From Urechis unicinctus (taxonomy: Eukaryota; Annelida; Polychaeta; Xenopneusta; Urechidae), in NCBI GenBank assembly GCA_034190875.2, contig CM067354.1:51377317-51441316 (forward strand): DNA of 64,000 nucleotides, read 5' to 3'. Position numbers and translations under genes: made by a program. The notes under the pieces are model-generated. The model was not told the DNA's origin and did not search any database. It saw only the letters and a list, made by a program, of their open reading frames with translations. Every line of letters starts with the position of its first letter. Position 1 is the first letter of the stretch. This document shows positions 51,536 to 64,000 of this stretch, piece after piece.

Positions 51536-54500
51536 CATTGCTAAATGTGTCCATCATCACTGGCAGTTCAATTCATAGGATCCTCATAGTTATATGACAC
51601 GTCACTGCAGCTAGTACATGTTTCTAGTTGCAACATTATTCGTGAAATATATTTTCCTTCACATGATGAGTCACAGAAATGAGAAACGAATGAAAGTGTA
51701 GTGTCCGTGTCAATGTTTTTTTCTGAGACAAGTTTAGTTGGCGGTCGTGACCTTGCCGCCATTTAAAGTCTGCTATGTAGTGTCATGGAGAGTGCACTTA
51801 CATCAGATTTGTTCATTTGGCAGGTGAACAAGTCAGGATTTACTTAACATTACGATAACACATCACCATTTGCCATCCTCACTGTCTTCTATCATAAACC
51901 AACTTATCGCTGAAACCGGGGTAAATGTGTTCGTAAAATAGGTCACAATGACGACTAGAGAACAGCTGCCCTCTCTTGTCCATCAATGCTTATGAATACT
52001 TTATCACAAATTATGGACTTCAGAGTATGCACTTTGTCTAAAGTGAAAATAAGGAAACCCCGCTTTAAAAGGACTAATTGTGTCAAAATGTCAATGGCAG
52101 TTGGATAGGAATCCATCCTGAGTAGCAGCGACAAAGGGACATTTATATATATTCGTAAACAAAATCAGTAGATTCAGACCAGATGACGCTACATGCAACC
52201 ACACTTTCACTGCGCACGCGCAAGCATGGTTTTCGCATGTAATGATGAGCCACTATACACAGTATATTTTGAAGTAACCTAAACATAAATCGACTCAAGA
52301 GGCATGTATAAAGCCGCAAACCACGACTCACTGATGACCGTGTAGAACTATGCTATATGGCATATGACTCCATGCGTCACGCCCCAACACAACCAGAACA
52401 CGTGACAGCATTAACTGTATTGTTCAGTGTGGTTTTTTAACGTTGATTATTAACCTCTTCAATCATTGGTAAATTATTCATTTATTTACATTTGGTGCGT
52501 TGGTTGTAGGACCTGAATAGCTACAAACTAACAGCACCAGGATGAAACAGTGCTTAATTGCAACTAACGTAGTAAAGTAATGCACACAGAGGAAGGTCTT
52601 ATTCAATGTTGAAGATTTAACTTGAGAGGAAGATAACATGTTATTTGATCAATAGCAATGTCATTAAGTTAAGTAATGTTTTGCGAGCAATAGGGTGAAA
52701 GATAAGTGAGGGAACCGGGATTCCGCTCACCTTGACGCGACCTCGAATTTATTTGATTTAGCTGTGGGTGTTTAATGAAATTCGGTGAGGAAGATTGCCA
52801 GATACGACTGATTATTTGCGACGAGGTCAGTATCATTTTCCTGCCTTAGCAATTAGTGTTTCCAATGGTCTTGTGTAACGGACTCACTGATGCGAGAAAA
52901 GGTGAATCAACCAAAAAAAAGATGCTTTTATATCTGAGTGAAGACACGTTCTCAAGAGAGCTTCCTCTATCTTTATGCCATGTGTAAGAGTTTTCATTCC
53001 TTACCATAGGTCGAGTACTGTATACAATACAGAGTGGTCCAATATCCAGCTATCAACATGTTTGAACAGATGTTTGCGTTGATAACCTCCCTTGGTTGTC
53101 CATATTATTTTTGAAGGGAAGTTAAACATATAGCATTAATCGGCTTATATGTGTAACTAGTGTAAGATGTAATTCTGCTATCATTCCACTTTTGGTAGTG
53201 CCAATAACCGCAGCACCTGTATAAACACATGCAGCTTAACACATTGCCGTGATATAACTGCAATGTATGATGTGAATATGTGTTGAAAAACAGCCACGTA
53301 ACAAACTGCTTTGAATGGATCATTTTGTGGTCATATGATAATAAAGAGTATTTAGAGCAACCCACGCTTTTATTTCTAGTAGTCATATAACCTTGCTGGA
53401 AGCTGTTATAAAGTTATCTCTACATACATATAGTCTCCCTTACATGACCATATACCTGACGCTGTGCACACATACAACTTTTTTTATTCCGTGTAACGAA
53501 TGTGATCAATATGGAGCTATAAAAGTAATTGTGATAATAATCTGCCCTTACATTGCGTTATGCTATGTAAAATCACTGTTCACATTACTTTTGCATCTAA
53601 AGCATCATGATATACTGAATAGAGAAAACCTTGATATTGTGTTAGTGTAACATTAAGTGCAATGAAATATACGAACTGAAGCAGCAACAAGTATGCCACA
53701 CTGGCGAAAAATTGTGTTAGATGATATATTACTATGCCGTTCGCATGTTCTAAGCAAACCATACCTAGTTGCCTTTTAAGATAAATCAGTAAATGTAGCT
53801 ATGAAACCAGGGTAAATGTATCTATCTTGTGCAATACACCAGCGAATACTATAGATAACTTGTCATTTGTCGACAAAAACAATATAGTTTTGTGTCTATT
53901 GATTTTCTAGCAGTCATATTTACCTTTTAAATTGTATCCATATTCATTCCGGATGACAACTGCCGTTGCAAATGACTTTTTGGAGTTAATGAGCAAACAT
54001 CATTATCTTTGGGTAAAGGTATTGAGAAAATCGGTCGCGCTTATTTGTACATATAGGCTATACATTGACACATGCACAGCAGCATGAGCTGCAGCTAGAA
54101 CAAAACAGAAAAAGTCCATCCGGGTTGTCAATGGTTCAGTTAGTTCTCCAGTGAAATACTGAGCGAATTTAATGCACCGTTTTAGAAGTTACTGTGGCTC
54201 TTTAACGTCCCATCATTTCACCTCGGGTGCAGGTTCTAGTTCGTGGGGCCATTATGTCCATGTTACAGGAAAGGGTTGTTGTTGCATGATTTATTTTGTA
54301 ATGGATCTTAGCTTATATCAGCTCAGAGCATTCCATGCAGAATACACGAATAACACACTGTATATTTCCAGCCAACCTCTGCAAGGTGCAATATTCAAAG
54401 CAACTGTAAGGCCGTGAAGCTTTTGTTGTTAGAAATATCACATTATATACACCAGAACATATGTATTCTGATCCAAAATATTTTCAATAATGAGCCGTAT

Positions 54501-57500
54501 ATGACGCCCACCGCATTGTGCTCGCACGAATACGCGATGACATCCTGATTCTTGTGTGATATTATGCTGCTATCTTTAACTTATTGATCATAAAGTCCGT
54601 CATCAGCTGGTTTGCCTCATAGCGCTGAAACATTCTATTAGAGACAGGTTGATTGCAAAAATATTATATGATTCGCCATGTGTTAATCTCAATGACATAT
54701 TAATATATTAATCGTCCTCGAAAGATTATTTTCCTATCGGACGTAACTAACTTCACAGTACGGTTTTTACCTGTTACGTAAAAATAAACTAAACAAAATA
54801 TTTTCTTGTGGTCAATTGTTTACACTAAAATGTGTTTAACTAGTTATACCAGTAGCCATAGGTCATGTCGGAATCAACAATTCTCATTGGTCACCAGTAC
54901 TGCGATTTGATATGTATGTGAGCCTTTTAACATTGTTGATATATATCGAGAACAGTAAATATTTTTCTTCTATGAATATTAATCAACCAAACATAGACAT
55001 ATTCAACATGGCAAACAGAAATATCCGGTCTATTCTCATCATGTAATTAATATTAATTACTTATACTACTGGTCAAGTTATTCGGCCTTGATATTACGCT
55101 CTCGACCACTCGGGAGCCATTTAACATCAGGATATAGCAAACCGAGTTGGTTCACAACCCTATTATTTGTAGAGGTACTCATCTAATACTTATCTATTGC
55201 AAACTCAATGGGTTCAAATAGTCCCAGATCATTTTATGTCTTTTGTTTTATGTGAGACTAATTGCATTGAATAGTGGAACAGTATCAAGCCCCAACCAAC
55301 TTAGTTCCGTTCCCGCGTCAAATATGGCGTTCTAAAGGCTCATGAATGGTTGATAGCAATGAATTCCATCAATCGCACACACCCTTAATAATCATTCAGT
55401 GAATGTGCCTTGATAATTCAAATATAACTGTAATGTGAATATATTTAATGTGATAAACAATGGTTCCGCCGAGAGACGCGCACAATTTAATATGGTAGAA
55501 GTTCTCACCTGTGTTCAATGAGCAAGTATTCAGCTATTTATGCTCACGTTGGCATCTTACTGGTGATCACAACGCCAAAAGAAATTATTCTTTTGTTTCC
55601 ATCTAATACAACGATCAATCAACCAGCTGAATCAACTTAACTTCCTACTTCCTGTGTTAACTTATATCCAGGAAGAATATCACGGCGAATAATAATGCAT
55701 TATTGAGATTATATAAGTACAAGCTGTAGTACTTGTGGCTTGTGTGCAAGGTTCATCAAATGCCTTCGTGGCTTCGCGTACTCTGTCCCGCTCCTTCGTA
55801 ATATGTTACGCGTTTCACATCGATCACCATAAGAACTCAATAACTGGCAGAATGTCAAAAGTATGCTCTAACCTACACTTCAAGATATTAGAGCTATGCA
55901 TCAAATGTGCCTCATTCTCATCATGCTTAATTGCATCCATTTTGTTTTTACTGCGCCTCATTCTGCACTGGGTGTTATTTGCCTGAATCAATCTATCACC
56001 ATTATGTCACCATTAACCAGGCCCGTATCCACGGTGCATAAGTGTGTATGCATTTGTGTGAGTGTGGGCGGGGAATGTCCTTGAGGAAGGTCAACCAATA
56101 TATCACAGGATGAATCATTTCCAAGACCCGCCTCCACCCAACCAGGATGATTGTATTATTAACTGTGTCAGGTAATAAGCATCATTGGCGGCAAGATGAA
56201 TAGTAATTAATTGGGGACTTCATTGTATAAATAAGCAACATGAGCGATATTATAACCCAGGACAACGCTTGTCATTCATGTCAATGTAGGTGTGTTATTT
56301 GTGCTGGGCCATGAATCGTGAGGTTTGACATGCAACACTATCTTACATGGTTAGTCGTGGCTCCGTATGTCATGAATTCCTCCTGAACCTCCTACGTGAT
56401 CCGTACATTTAACAGAACAAGGGATTCAATCATGTTACCGTCGGCATTACCACTTTAACGTGCATCGTGCTGATCGCATTTGAGTTGTTTGTTCTTGTAT
56501 TATTGAAGACGACGGCGCGTTATGCAAATAATCTGTCAAAAACTAGTTTGTAGAAGATATTTTTATATTAGGCAGATAGATAACACAGTGATTATGCAGT
56601 TTAACAACTTCAAAGACGCGAAGAATATGTCGATGCTTTGCGAGGTCTCATACATGCGGACCATTGCATGAAGTAGCTGTGCTGTTATGGCCTGCAGTTA
56701 AGGGTGCATATAGCGCTCATTATATACACGACTGGCATTCTAATGGTTAGGAAGTGAAGGGTGAAGTGGAATTAGAACTGACGTCTAACGACAGTTTCAT
56801 GTAATTCAGTCTGGTATCAAATCAAGAGGAAGTCTATATATGTTACCGAATGATCCCATTAGATGTGTACGTGATTGTTTATTGTGACATTCAGTAGGTG
56901 ATCTCGATAGACATGCCCCCAGGCAAAATATAACACCGAAATTGCAGATGCTGGATTGCTACTCGCTGAATATTTTTGTCGGAGCTTATGAAGAAAGCTT
57001 GCAACTTATAACTCTTCTCTGATCAGGGATGATTTGTAGGACATAGACACATGTACAAAGAGGATGGACATATTTCCTCTAAGAATCTTCAATGAGTCAG
57101 AAAACCATTTTGTCTGCATTCCTAATTGCAATATCGTATGTGCTTAGTGCAAAAAGTGCAATATCGACCTACCACCCCGCAATTACCGAATGCCTTAATT
57201 GGATTATTGCTTTATCCTTGTCAAATCATGTGATTATAATTCATTGTTTTACGTTGAACCTTCAGCCAGTCAGATATCAGGTACAGTCTACAAGCATTGT
57301 TAGCAAATGCTTATCATTCTGAGCTACATTAATGCATGCACATCATGCCATCACAGCCGCTTCTATAAAAACCACCACATAGAAGAGCCAATCACAGGGT
57401 TCCTTCCATTTCATTTCAAACTTACAAGGCATGTGGACATGTGGGATGATGTATAAAACCGGAAGCCATGACACACTGATAACCGTGTAGATCTGTTCTT

Positions 57501-58526
57501 CTTGACATATGACTCTAAGCTTCGAGCCCCAAAACAAACAGGACACATGATAGCATTAGCACAGAAGACACAGTAGATAAAAATCAATGATATGATTGTC
57601 CACGCTTACCTCCAATGTAGAGTCGTTAGTTATCTACTAGGTGTAAATGTATATATCCATTTATCTACTCTCGGTACGTTGCCTGTTGGAAAGCAAGTAA
57701 TTGGTGTATCTCCGTGCACATGACATTACTCGAATAATTATGATATAATTGTGAGAAATTGATTCACAAAAATAGCTCATAGGCGCAAAAGGAGCTGTTA
57801 TATAGATGAAAGCAGCAATTGTCGATGATTGCCCAGCCATAGAGACTGTTTCATGTTTCATTATACATTAGGAAGCTCAATTCAATCTTTGGTAGTAGAC
57901 ATTTTAATCATGTTGAATTGGGCCACGCAGACTTAAAAAACCAGAGCATACACTTTAATTCCATGACACCAAACGGGATCGTTAAGCAGCGTGTTTATAC
58001 TATACAACAGTCTGGTCGAGCAGATAAGAACGTTTGAACTGGGACCGATTAGCTACAACAAAGGCTATGTCACGTATTGAGACCTTACTCGTGTAACGCT
58101 TGTGTTAGCTGGGTTTTCTAATGAGTCTTTGCTGACCAATTCATCAAGGCTTCAGAGAGGAAATCTCCACAGCCCAGTCGTTTTCAATGACATTGATGTG
58201 TTTGATACATAGATGCAAACGACCAAAGGCAACTTCCAGTGGTATATCAACAAGTTAGAAGATCCATTTTCGTTCGTTTACTAAGAAAACGTTTGTTTAT
58301 CTTTTTGAAAACTATATTAAAATAGATTCAAATTAAACGGCTGTTTATAAAATGCTAGGCTATTTTCTTGATGAGACGGATTTTTGTTTAGACGATGCTC
58401 AGCAACTGATCTTATTAAATATAGTTCCGAATTAAAAGGACTGAATGTGTAGGATGTGTCTTTCACTGGGTTCACTTCAATTAATACGATGATGAGTTAG
58501 GGGAGTGGCGAGACAAACACACTGCT

Positions 58527-58625
58527 ATGACTGGTCACGATGCGGTAGTCACAGAAACGCCTTGACGCAGTAATGCCAAAGTCTATACGATGTAGCAGTG
58601 ACAAGGTTGTCACGATGCAGTACTC
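58527..58625 (+). repeat. GTCACGATGC minisatellite, unit 3
   Basis: About four degenerate units. Near-identical to 46,208-46,300 because of the recent duplication. Confidence 0.65.
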
Positions 58626-58738
58626 ACACTGTTTGGTGTGGCCACAATCGCTGGCGGTTATTTCATAGGTTCCGAGTTATGAAGAATATTTTTAACATGT
58701 TTTTATTTGACCTCGTTAGCTTGAAATATATATCCCAC

Positions 58739-58998
58739 TCAATGAGTAATGGTAATATTGGGGTTTAACGTCACATTCAACAACGAGGTGATATCGCGAC
58801 GGTGATGGGCGAGGATGATTGTGATGCTTGGACAGCTCCTCTTAATTACCAGTGCCTACTTGGCACAAACCCGTGCATCCCCTTGCAGAGGAAATCATCT
58901 AAATCACGGGGAACCAGTCAGGTTTTCACACCATGGTATCTAACCCACAACCTGTGGGTCGAAAGGTGACGCAGTTTAACCACGCCTCCGGAAACGGC
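58739..58998 (-). mobile_element. tRNA-derived SINE, copy 2
   Basis: Same 260-bp SINE and same TATATCCCAC flanks (58729-58738 and 58999-59008) as at 46,413-46,672. It arrived through the segmental duplication, not by independent insertion, because the flanking repeat DNA is also shared. Confidence 0.88.
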
Positions 58999-61271
58999 TA
59001 TATCCCACCTAAAGTTACATGACGCGTCTCTGCTGGTAGTACCTGTTTTTGGTTGCAACATTATTCTGGATGTATATTTTCCTTAACATAATGAGTCACA
59101 GAAATGTGAAACGAATGAATTGTAGCGTCTGTGTCAATGTTTGTTTCCGTGACAAGTTTAGCTGGCGATCGCGATGCAGTACGTTTTACATCAGATTTGT
59201 TCATTTGGCTGGTCAACAAGCCAGGGTGTATTGTACATTTGAATAACTCACCGCCAGTTGCCATCATCGCTGTCTTCTCTCAATAAGCGCAGATACCGGA
59301 GTAAATGTGTTTGTGATGAAGGTCACAATGACGACAAGAGAAATGACATCTACTTAATCACAAATGTTCGGCCAGTAACGGATTTCAGAGTATACACTTT
59401 GTCTATTGAGAAATAGAAAAACCCTTAATAAAAAAAATAACTGTTGACATGCGAGTTGTTATATTCTGATATTATTGAGTGCACACTTTTATCAAATGTT
59501 TAATAGATGGTTCTCTTGCGTGGAAGTTGGCAGTGATGTAAAGGCCATATATGGTATATTAAACATTTGGTATTTATCAGCGTGCGTTTAGAAAGAGATT
59601 CTATTCCGTCGAAATGAACAATACATTCAATACAAGTATGGTTACGGGGATCAGTGAAATGTTGCCGACATAGCATAGTATGTTTCATCTAGGACAGTAT
59701 TTGTTCATACTGCGCTGCAAACATCGCCGCTCAGTGTGTCCTTTACGGCGTTACTTACCTTTAACCTGATACCCTACACAGAGCTATCATTTGACGTCTG
59801 CGCCAACGCTAGTCTACAAAGCACTGCCCAGTCATCAGAATTCTGGTCGTATATATTATGAGCGCTCTATGCACTTCATAATGGAACCCATAACAGCACA
59901 GCCAGTCATTAACACGCTGTTGGTGTTTGGGACACTACGAAAACATGAACAACTTTCTGTTGATGTTTGCATTTGTATAAATACGGAGTCGGTGCGCGAG
60001 CTATCAAGTGGTCAACAAAATCGGCTACGAGCTAGTTTAGGAATGATTTGCATAAATATTTAGTTTTAATAAGAGACAAAAATTGACCAACCGCCAAGCA
60101 ATAATCTAATGCGCTTAATTCATCATAGCTTTATCCTTGACGAATCAGATGAGGCAAAATCATAAATCTATGTTCAACCTTCAGCCAGTCAGATATCAGG
60201 TACAGACTACAACCATTATTTGCAAATGCTTTTTGTTCTAAGCTACATAAATGCACACACATCATATCATTACACCCACTGCTATAGCAACCACCACACA
60301 AAAGAGATATACACACTATTCCTTGCATTGCTTTTATCAAACCTACAAACATGCGTTTGGTTCGCGTGGATATGTGGGAAGGCGAGACTCGCCGTGACAT
60401 TGTCGAACTGCACTGTATGACATAATACTCCACGCGTCACGCCCTAACACCAAGAGAACACGTTGCATCATTGTCACAGAAGACATGGTTGGTAATGTTC
60501 AATGATATGAATTACGATGTTTATCTTCGCTGAACAATCGTTGGTTATTTGCTAGGTGTAAATATATATACATTTATTTACATTTATTAAGCGGGTGATT
60601 GTTGCAGTCTATTGTATCTGCTAGCACCGATGCCTATGACGTAACGTAATGGCGAGAGATTGATTCAAGAAATTAGCACGTTGGCACAAAATGACCTGCT
60701 ATGAAACAGTATGCGGCATAATGAGAAGAAGACGCAATCAATGTAGAGCCGTAAAACATTATGGTGCAGGTAAAAGCAAACAGCTGGCATTCTGTCATTT
60801 ATTGAGTTAATATGGTGATGTATTTGAACTCTAAAAGATGTAACAAAGAAGAAACGGGATAACCATAAAATACCCGGTATTTGCAGAGTCTAAGGAGCGA
60901 TAATAATAAAGCAAGGAGAGTAAAGTTTGATGAGCTATGCAGACTGTTGGAGAACCTTGCGTTAAGTAAAAAGATAAACATTAAAGCAGAGTTAATGATT
61001 GGCGTTATATGGCATACATATGGATTATCCGGAAACATATGGATATGAAAATATTTTACTTGTCAAACTCTCTAACAAGATGGGACAAGCAGTCTTCTTT
61101 CGCAGTAGACAAAGGCTTGATTCACACCATAAATAATACACACAATAAACGAATGATGGTAGCTATTATTGTGTTTTGTACTTGATGACAAAGCGTCACA
61201 GAACTTACCTCGGCAGAAAGTCTATTGACGCTGTTAAATATATAAATAAAATAACATGTGGCGACATATAT

Positions 61272-61458
<187 letters not shown>

Positions 61459-63649
61459 TTAGATCGACACTGTATTAAACGAATCTAACTGCGCGAATTT
61501 ATCTCTATGACTAAATATATTTTGGCTAATCTCTTGTTAGGATATCCGGTATACAGATGATTATACATTATTGGTTCGGTAAAGAGTATAAACGATCATG
61601 AATCACTGTTCGACGTTCATGAATATATCCCATTAATTTTATTTTATAACTTAAATCGTGTAAGCAGATCTTGTGTTATCAAAATGGACAACATATCTCA
61701 ATGGGTTACCATGTCTTGACATAAGGATACAGAATGCCAACCTTTGGTAAAACCCTGTTCAATGGTTGCATGACATCTGCCACTGAAGACAATACATAAG
61801 CCTATAAATACAAATCGCCGTAATCAAATTCACGATCAGTATTTATTGGTCCCAGGGCCGTTATATTAGAGTAATTAGACTTGCTGGCATCAGAAACAAA
61901 GCATTGAGAATAATATGTCCTATTAAGTTGAATTTGTGGTTTGTGTGCCATGTTTAACGTGAATAATAATATACATCTATGTTTCCAATTGTCCTGTAAA
62001 CAGATTCAAGTTCACCGTTTGAGGCCAGTTCCACATGACCTTTCATTCGAATATCAGGCGTGTATATAATGAGATCTAAATGCACTCCCATCTGCCGACA
62101 GCGCAGCTACCACAGTCAGCATACATGAGACCCCCAGCAAATATCGACACAATTCTGTTCGTCACTGAACTTATTGAATACCTTCGTTAACTGTCGAATC
62201 TCGTTCCGCACCGAGGTCTTTTTAGAAAAGAAGTATATTGTATGCATCACAATCTGTACTGAGCGCAAATGCATTGCGAATTAGATGTATTTGTAAGCAT
62301 CATCGATTGTTAGCATTTGGTTCGCTTGCGAGTCGGCGTTTTTCTGTTTGATCAAAGCCGGTCTTTATCTGAATCGATAATGTCCTTAAGCAAACTTCCA
62401 TTTGTTGATTAATCAATGCAGACCCACACACGAGGGTTGGATGGGGCGTCTATGTATGACGTGCCATTTGTTGTGTAAAGATTTATGCTTATAGTTAGGA
62501 ATTGAAATCTCACCACAAATGAAGACTGAATGACCAATATTTGTTATATTTTGCATAAATAGGCATAGATATTAGGTTCATTTGGTGCAAGTTAAAATAT
62601 TGTTTTGACTAAAAATACAGTATAACTATATGGTTACCAATAACCACACACATTCTTATATTATATTACAGCGAAATAGGAGGCATTTGATTATTTCTTG
62701 ATCACATAGACTATCATCATGCTCTTTCTTCGCTATATAAACAGAACCATTATTCACATCGTTGCTATGGATTACTCTATGGTAAAGGCAACATGATTCA
62801 GTTGCTAAAACTCTATGATTGACCTGATATGTTTTCTTATATAATTGTCATTTTTCTTTACCTAAGCCATGATTCAAAACGCTTAATTGATGTTGAATAT
62901 CTAGTGCGTTTCGGCTGGACGATTCTGTTCCTGTCATTCAGGTTGGAAGTATGCATAATATCCAACTGAAGTTGGTTTCTTTATAATTATTGCACATTAT
63001 GACGACCACTGTTGGCAGGCCCGCAATATGAAAGCAAAAGTTGTTTATAATTGCCCAGCCATAGAGACTACTTTCGTGTTTCATTATACATCTGGAATCT
63101 TAAATCAGGAGGATGCACTTTAATTCCATGACACAAAACGGGATCGTTAAGCTGCGGGTTTATACTATGCATGAGTCTGGTCGAGCAGATTAGCTACAAC
63201 AAAGGCTATGTCTCGTATTGAGACCTTACTCTTCTAACGCTTGTGTTAAGGTGGTTCGTCTTATGTATCTTTGCAGTCCAATTCATCAAGGCTTCAGAGA
63301 GGAAAGCTCAACAGCCCAGTCGTTAACAATGAGGTTTGACAAATAGATGCAAACGACCAAAGGCAACTAGGAGACATTATAGATGACCCATGTACGTCCG
63401 CTTACAAAGAAAATGGGTTTTTTCTTTATCAAAATGATATTAAACGAACCTCAAATTAAACAACTGTCCAAGAAATGTTGGGCGATTTACTTGATGAGAT
63501 GGATCTTCGTTAAGACGATGCTCGGCATCTGATCTTAATAAATGTAGTTCCGACACGTAGAGCGTGTAGAATGTGTCTTTCATTTGATTTATTTAATTCA
63601 TATGACGAGGAGTTAGGGGAGTAGCGAGACAAACAAACTGCTATGACTG

Positions 63650-63715
63650 GTCACGATGCGGTTGTCACAGAAACGCTATGATGCTGTAGTCACAAGGTCG
63701 TCACGATGCAGTAGG
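63650..63715 (+). repeat. GTCACGATGC minisatellite, second alpha copy of unit 3
   Basis: Copy of 51,470-51,535 in the recent duplication. Confidence 0.6.
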
Positions 63716-64000
63716 CATTGCTAAATGTGTCCATCATCACTGGCAGTTCAATTCATAGGATCCTCATAGTTATATGACACGTCACTGCAGCTAGTACATG
63801 TTTCTAGTTGCAGCATTATTCGTGAAATATATTTTCCTTCACATGATGAGTCACAGAAATGAGAAACGAATGAAAGTGTAGTGTCCATGTCAAAGTTTTT
63901 TTCTGAGACAAGTTTAGTTGGCGGTTTTAACCTTGCCGCCATTTAAAGTCTGCTATGTAGTGTCATGGAGAGTGCACTTACATCAGATTTGTTCACTTGG

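Overview
The window is AT-rich metazoan DNA with very low gene density, spliced genes, two 100-base assembly gaps and abundant mobile-element and repeat sequence. A tRNA-derived SINE whose tail reads GACGTTAAACCCC in its own orientation, a FLYWCH-type Mutator transposase, Ty3/gypsy fossils and an invertebrate-type ionotropic receptor together suggest a lophotrochozoan, most likely a mollusc. That assignment is inference from family resemblance, not from a search.

Layout. 0.1-1.2 kb: a secreted or membrane leucine-rich-repeat protein, interrupted by a frame change and a gap. 1.2-11 kb: mostly non-coding, with CT, TA and TG microsatellites and two weak coding candidates. 12.5-15 kb: seven exons of an ionotropic glutamate receptor-like (iGluR/IR) gene. 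All six introns have GT/AG ends and matching phases, but the exons carry two frame breaks and several in-frame stops, so it is called a pseudogene or an error-laden gene. 16.8-20 kb: a mosaic of broken Ty3/gypsy retrotransposon pieces. 20-21.4 kb: a remnant FLYWCH-MULE transposase followed by a GC-rich tandem motif array. 21.5-22.9 kb: short direct repeats.

From about 22.9 kb to the end the window is an array of long duplicated, apparently non-coding modules. They recur in the order delta-alpha-beta-(TA)n-alpha-gamma-beta'. Unit 1 is about 22.94-37.48 kb and unit 2 about 41.57-57.80 kb. Unit 3 starts abruptly at 57,805 and runs off the end as a nearly identical copy of 45,479-51,820. The spacer between units 1 and 2 holds partial gamma and beta copies, a small terminal-inverted-repeat element and a long TA array. 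A 1,437-bp head-to-tail duplication lies inside gamma of unit 1. Paralogous copies supply natural empty sites for two insertions: a tRNA-derived SINE with 10-bp target-site duplications, and a roughly 1.5-kb element with inverted arrays of a GTTTCGTACAC motif at its ends and the start of a THAP zinc-finger exon inside.

No tRNA, rRNA, CRISPR or operon-like structure was seen. The most original observations are the THAP-exon element with motif-array ends, the higher-order repeat array, and the decayed iGluR gene with intact splice sites.
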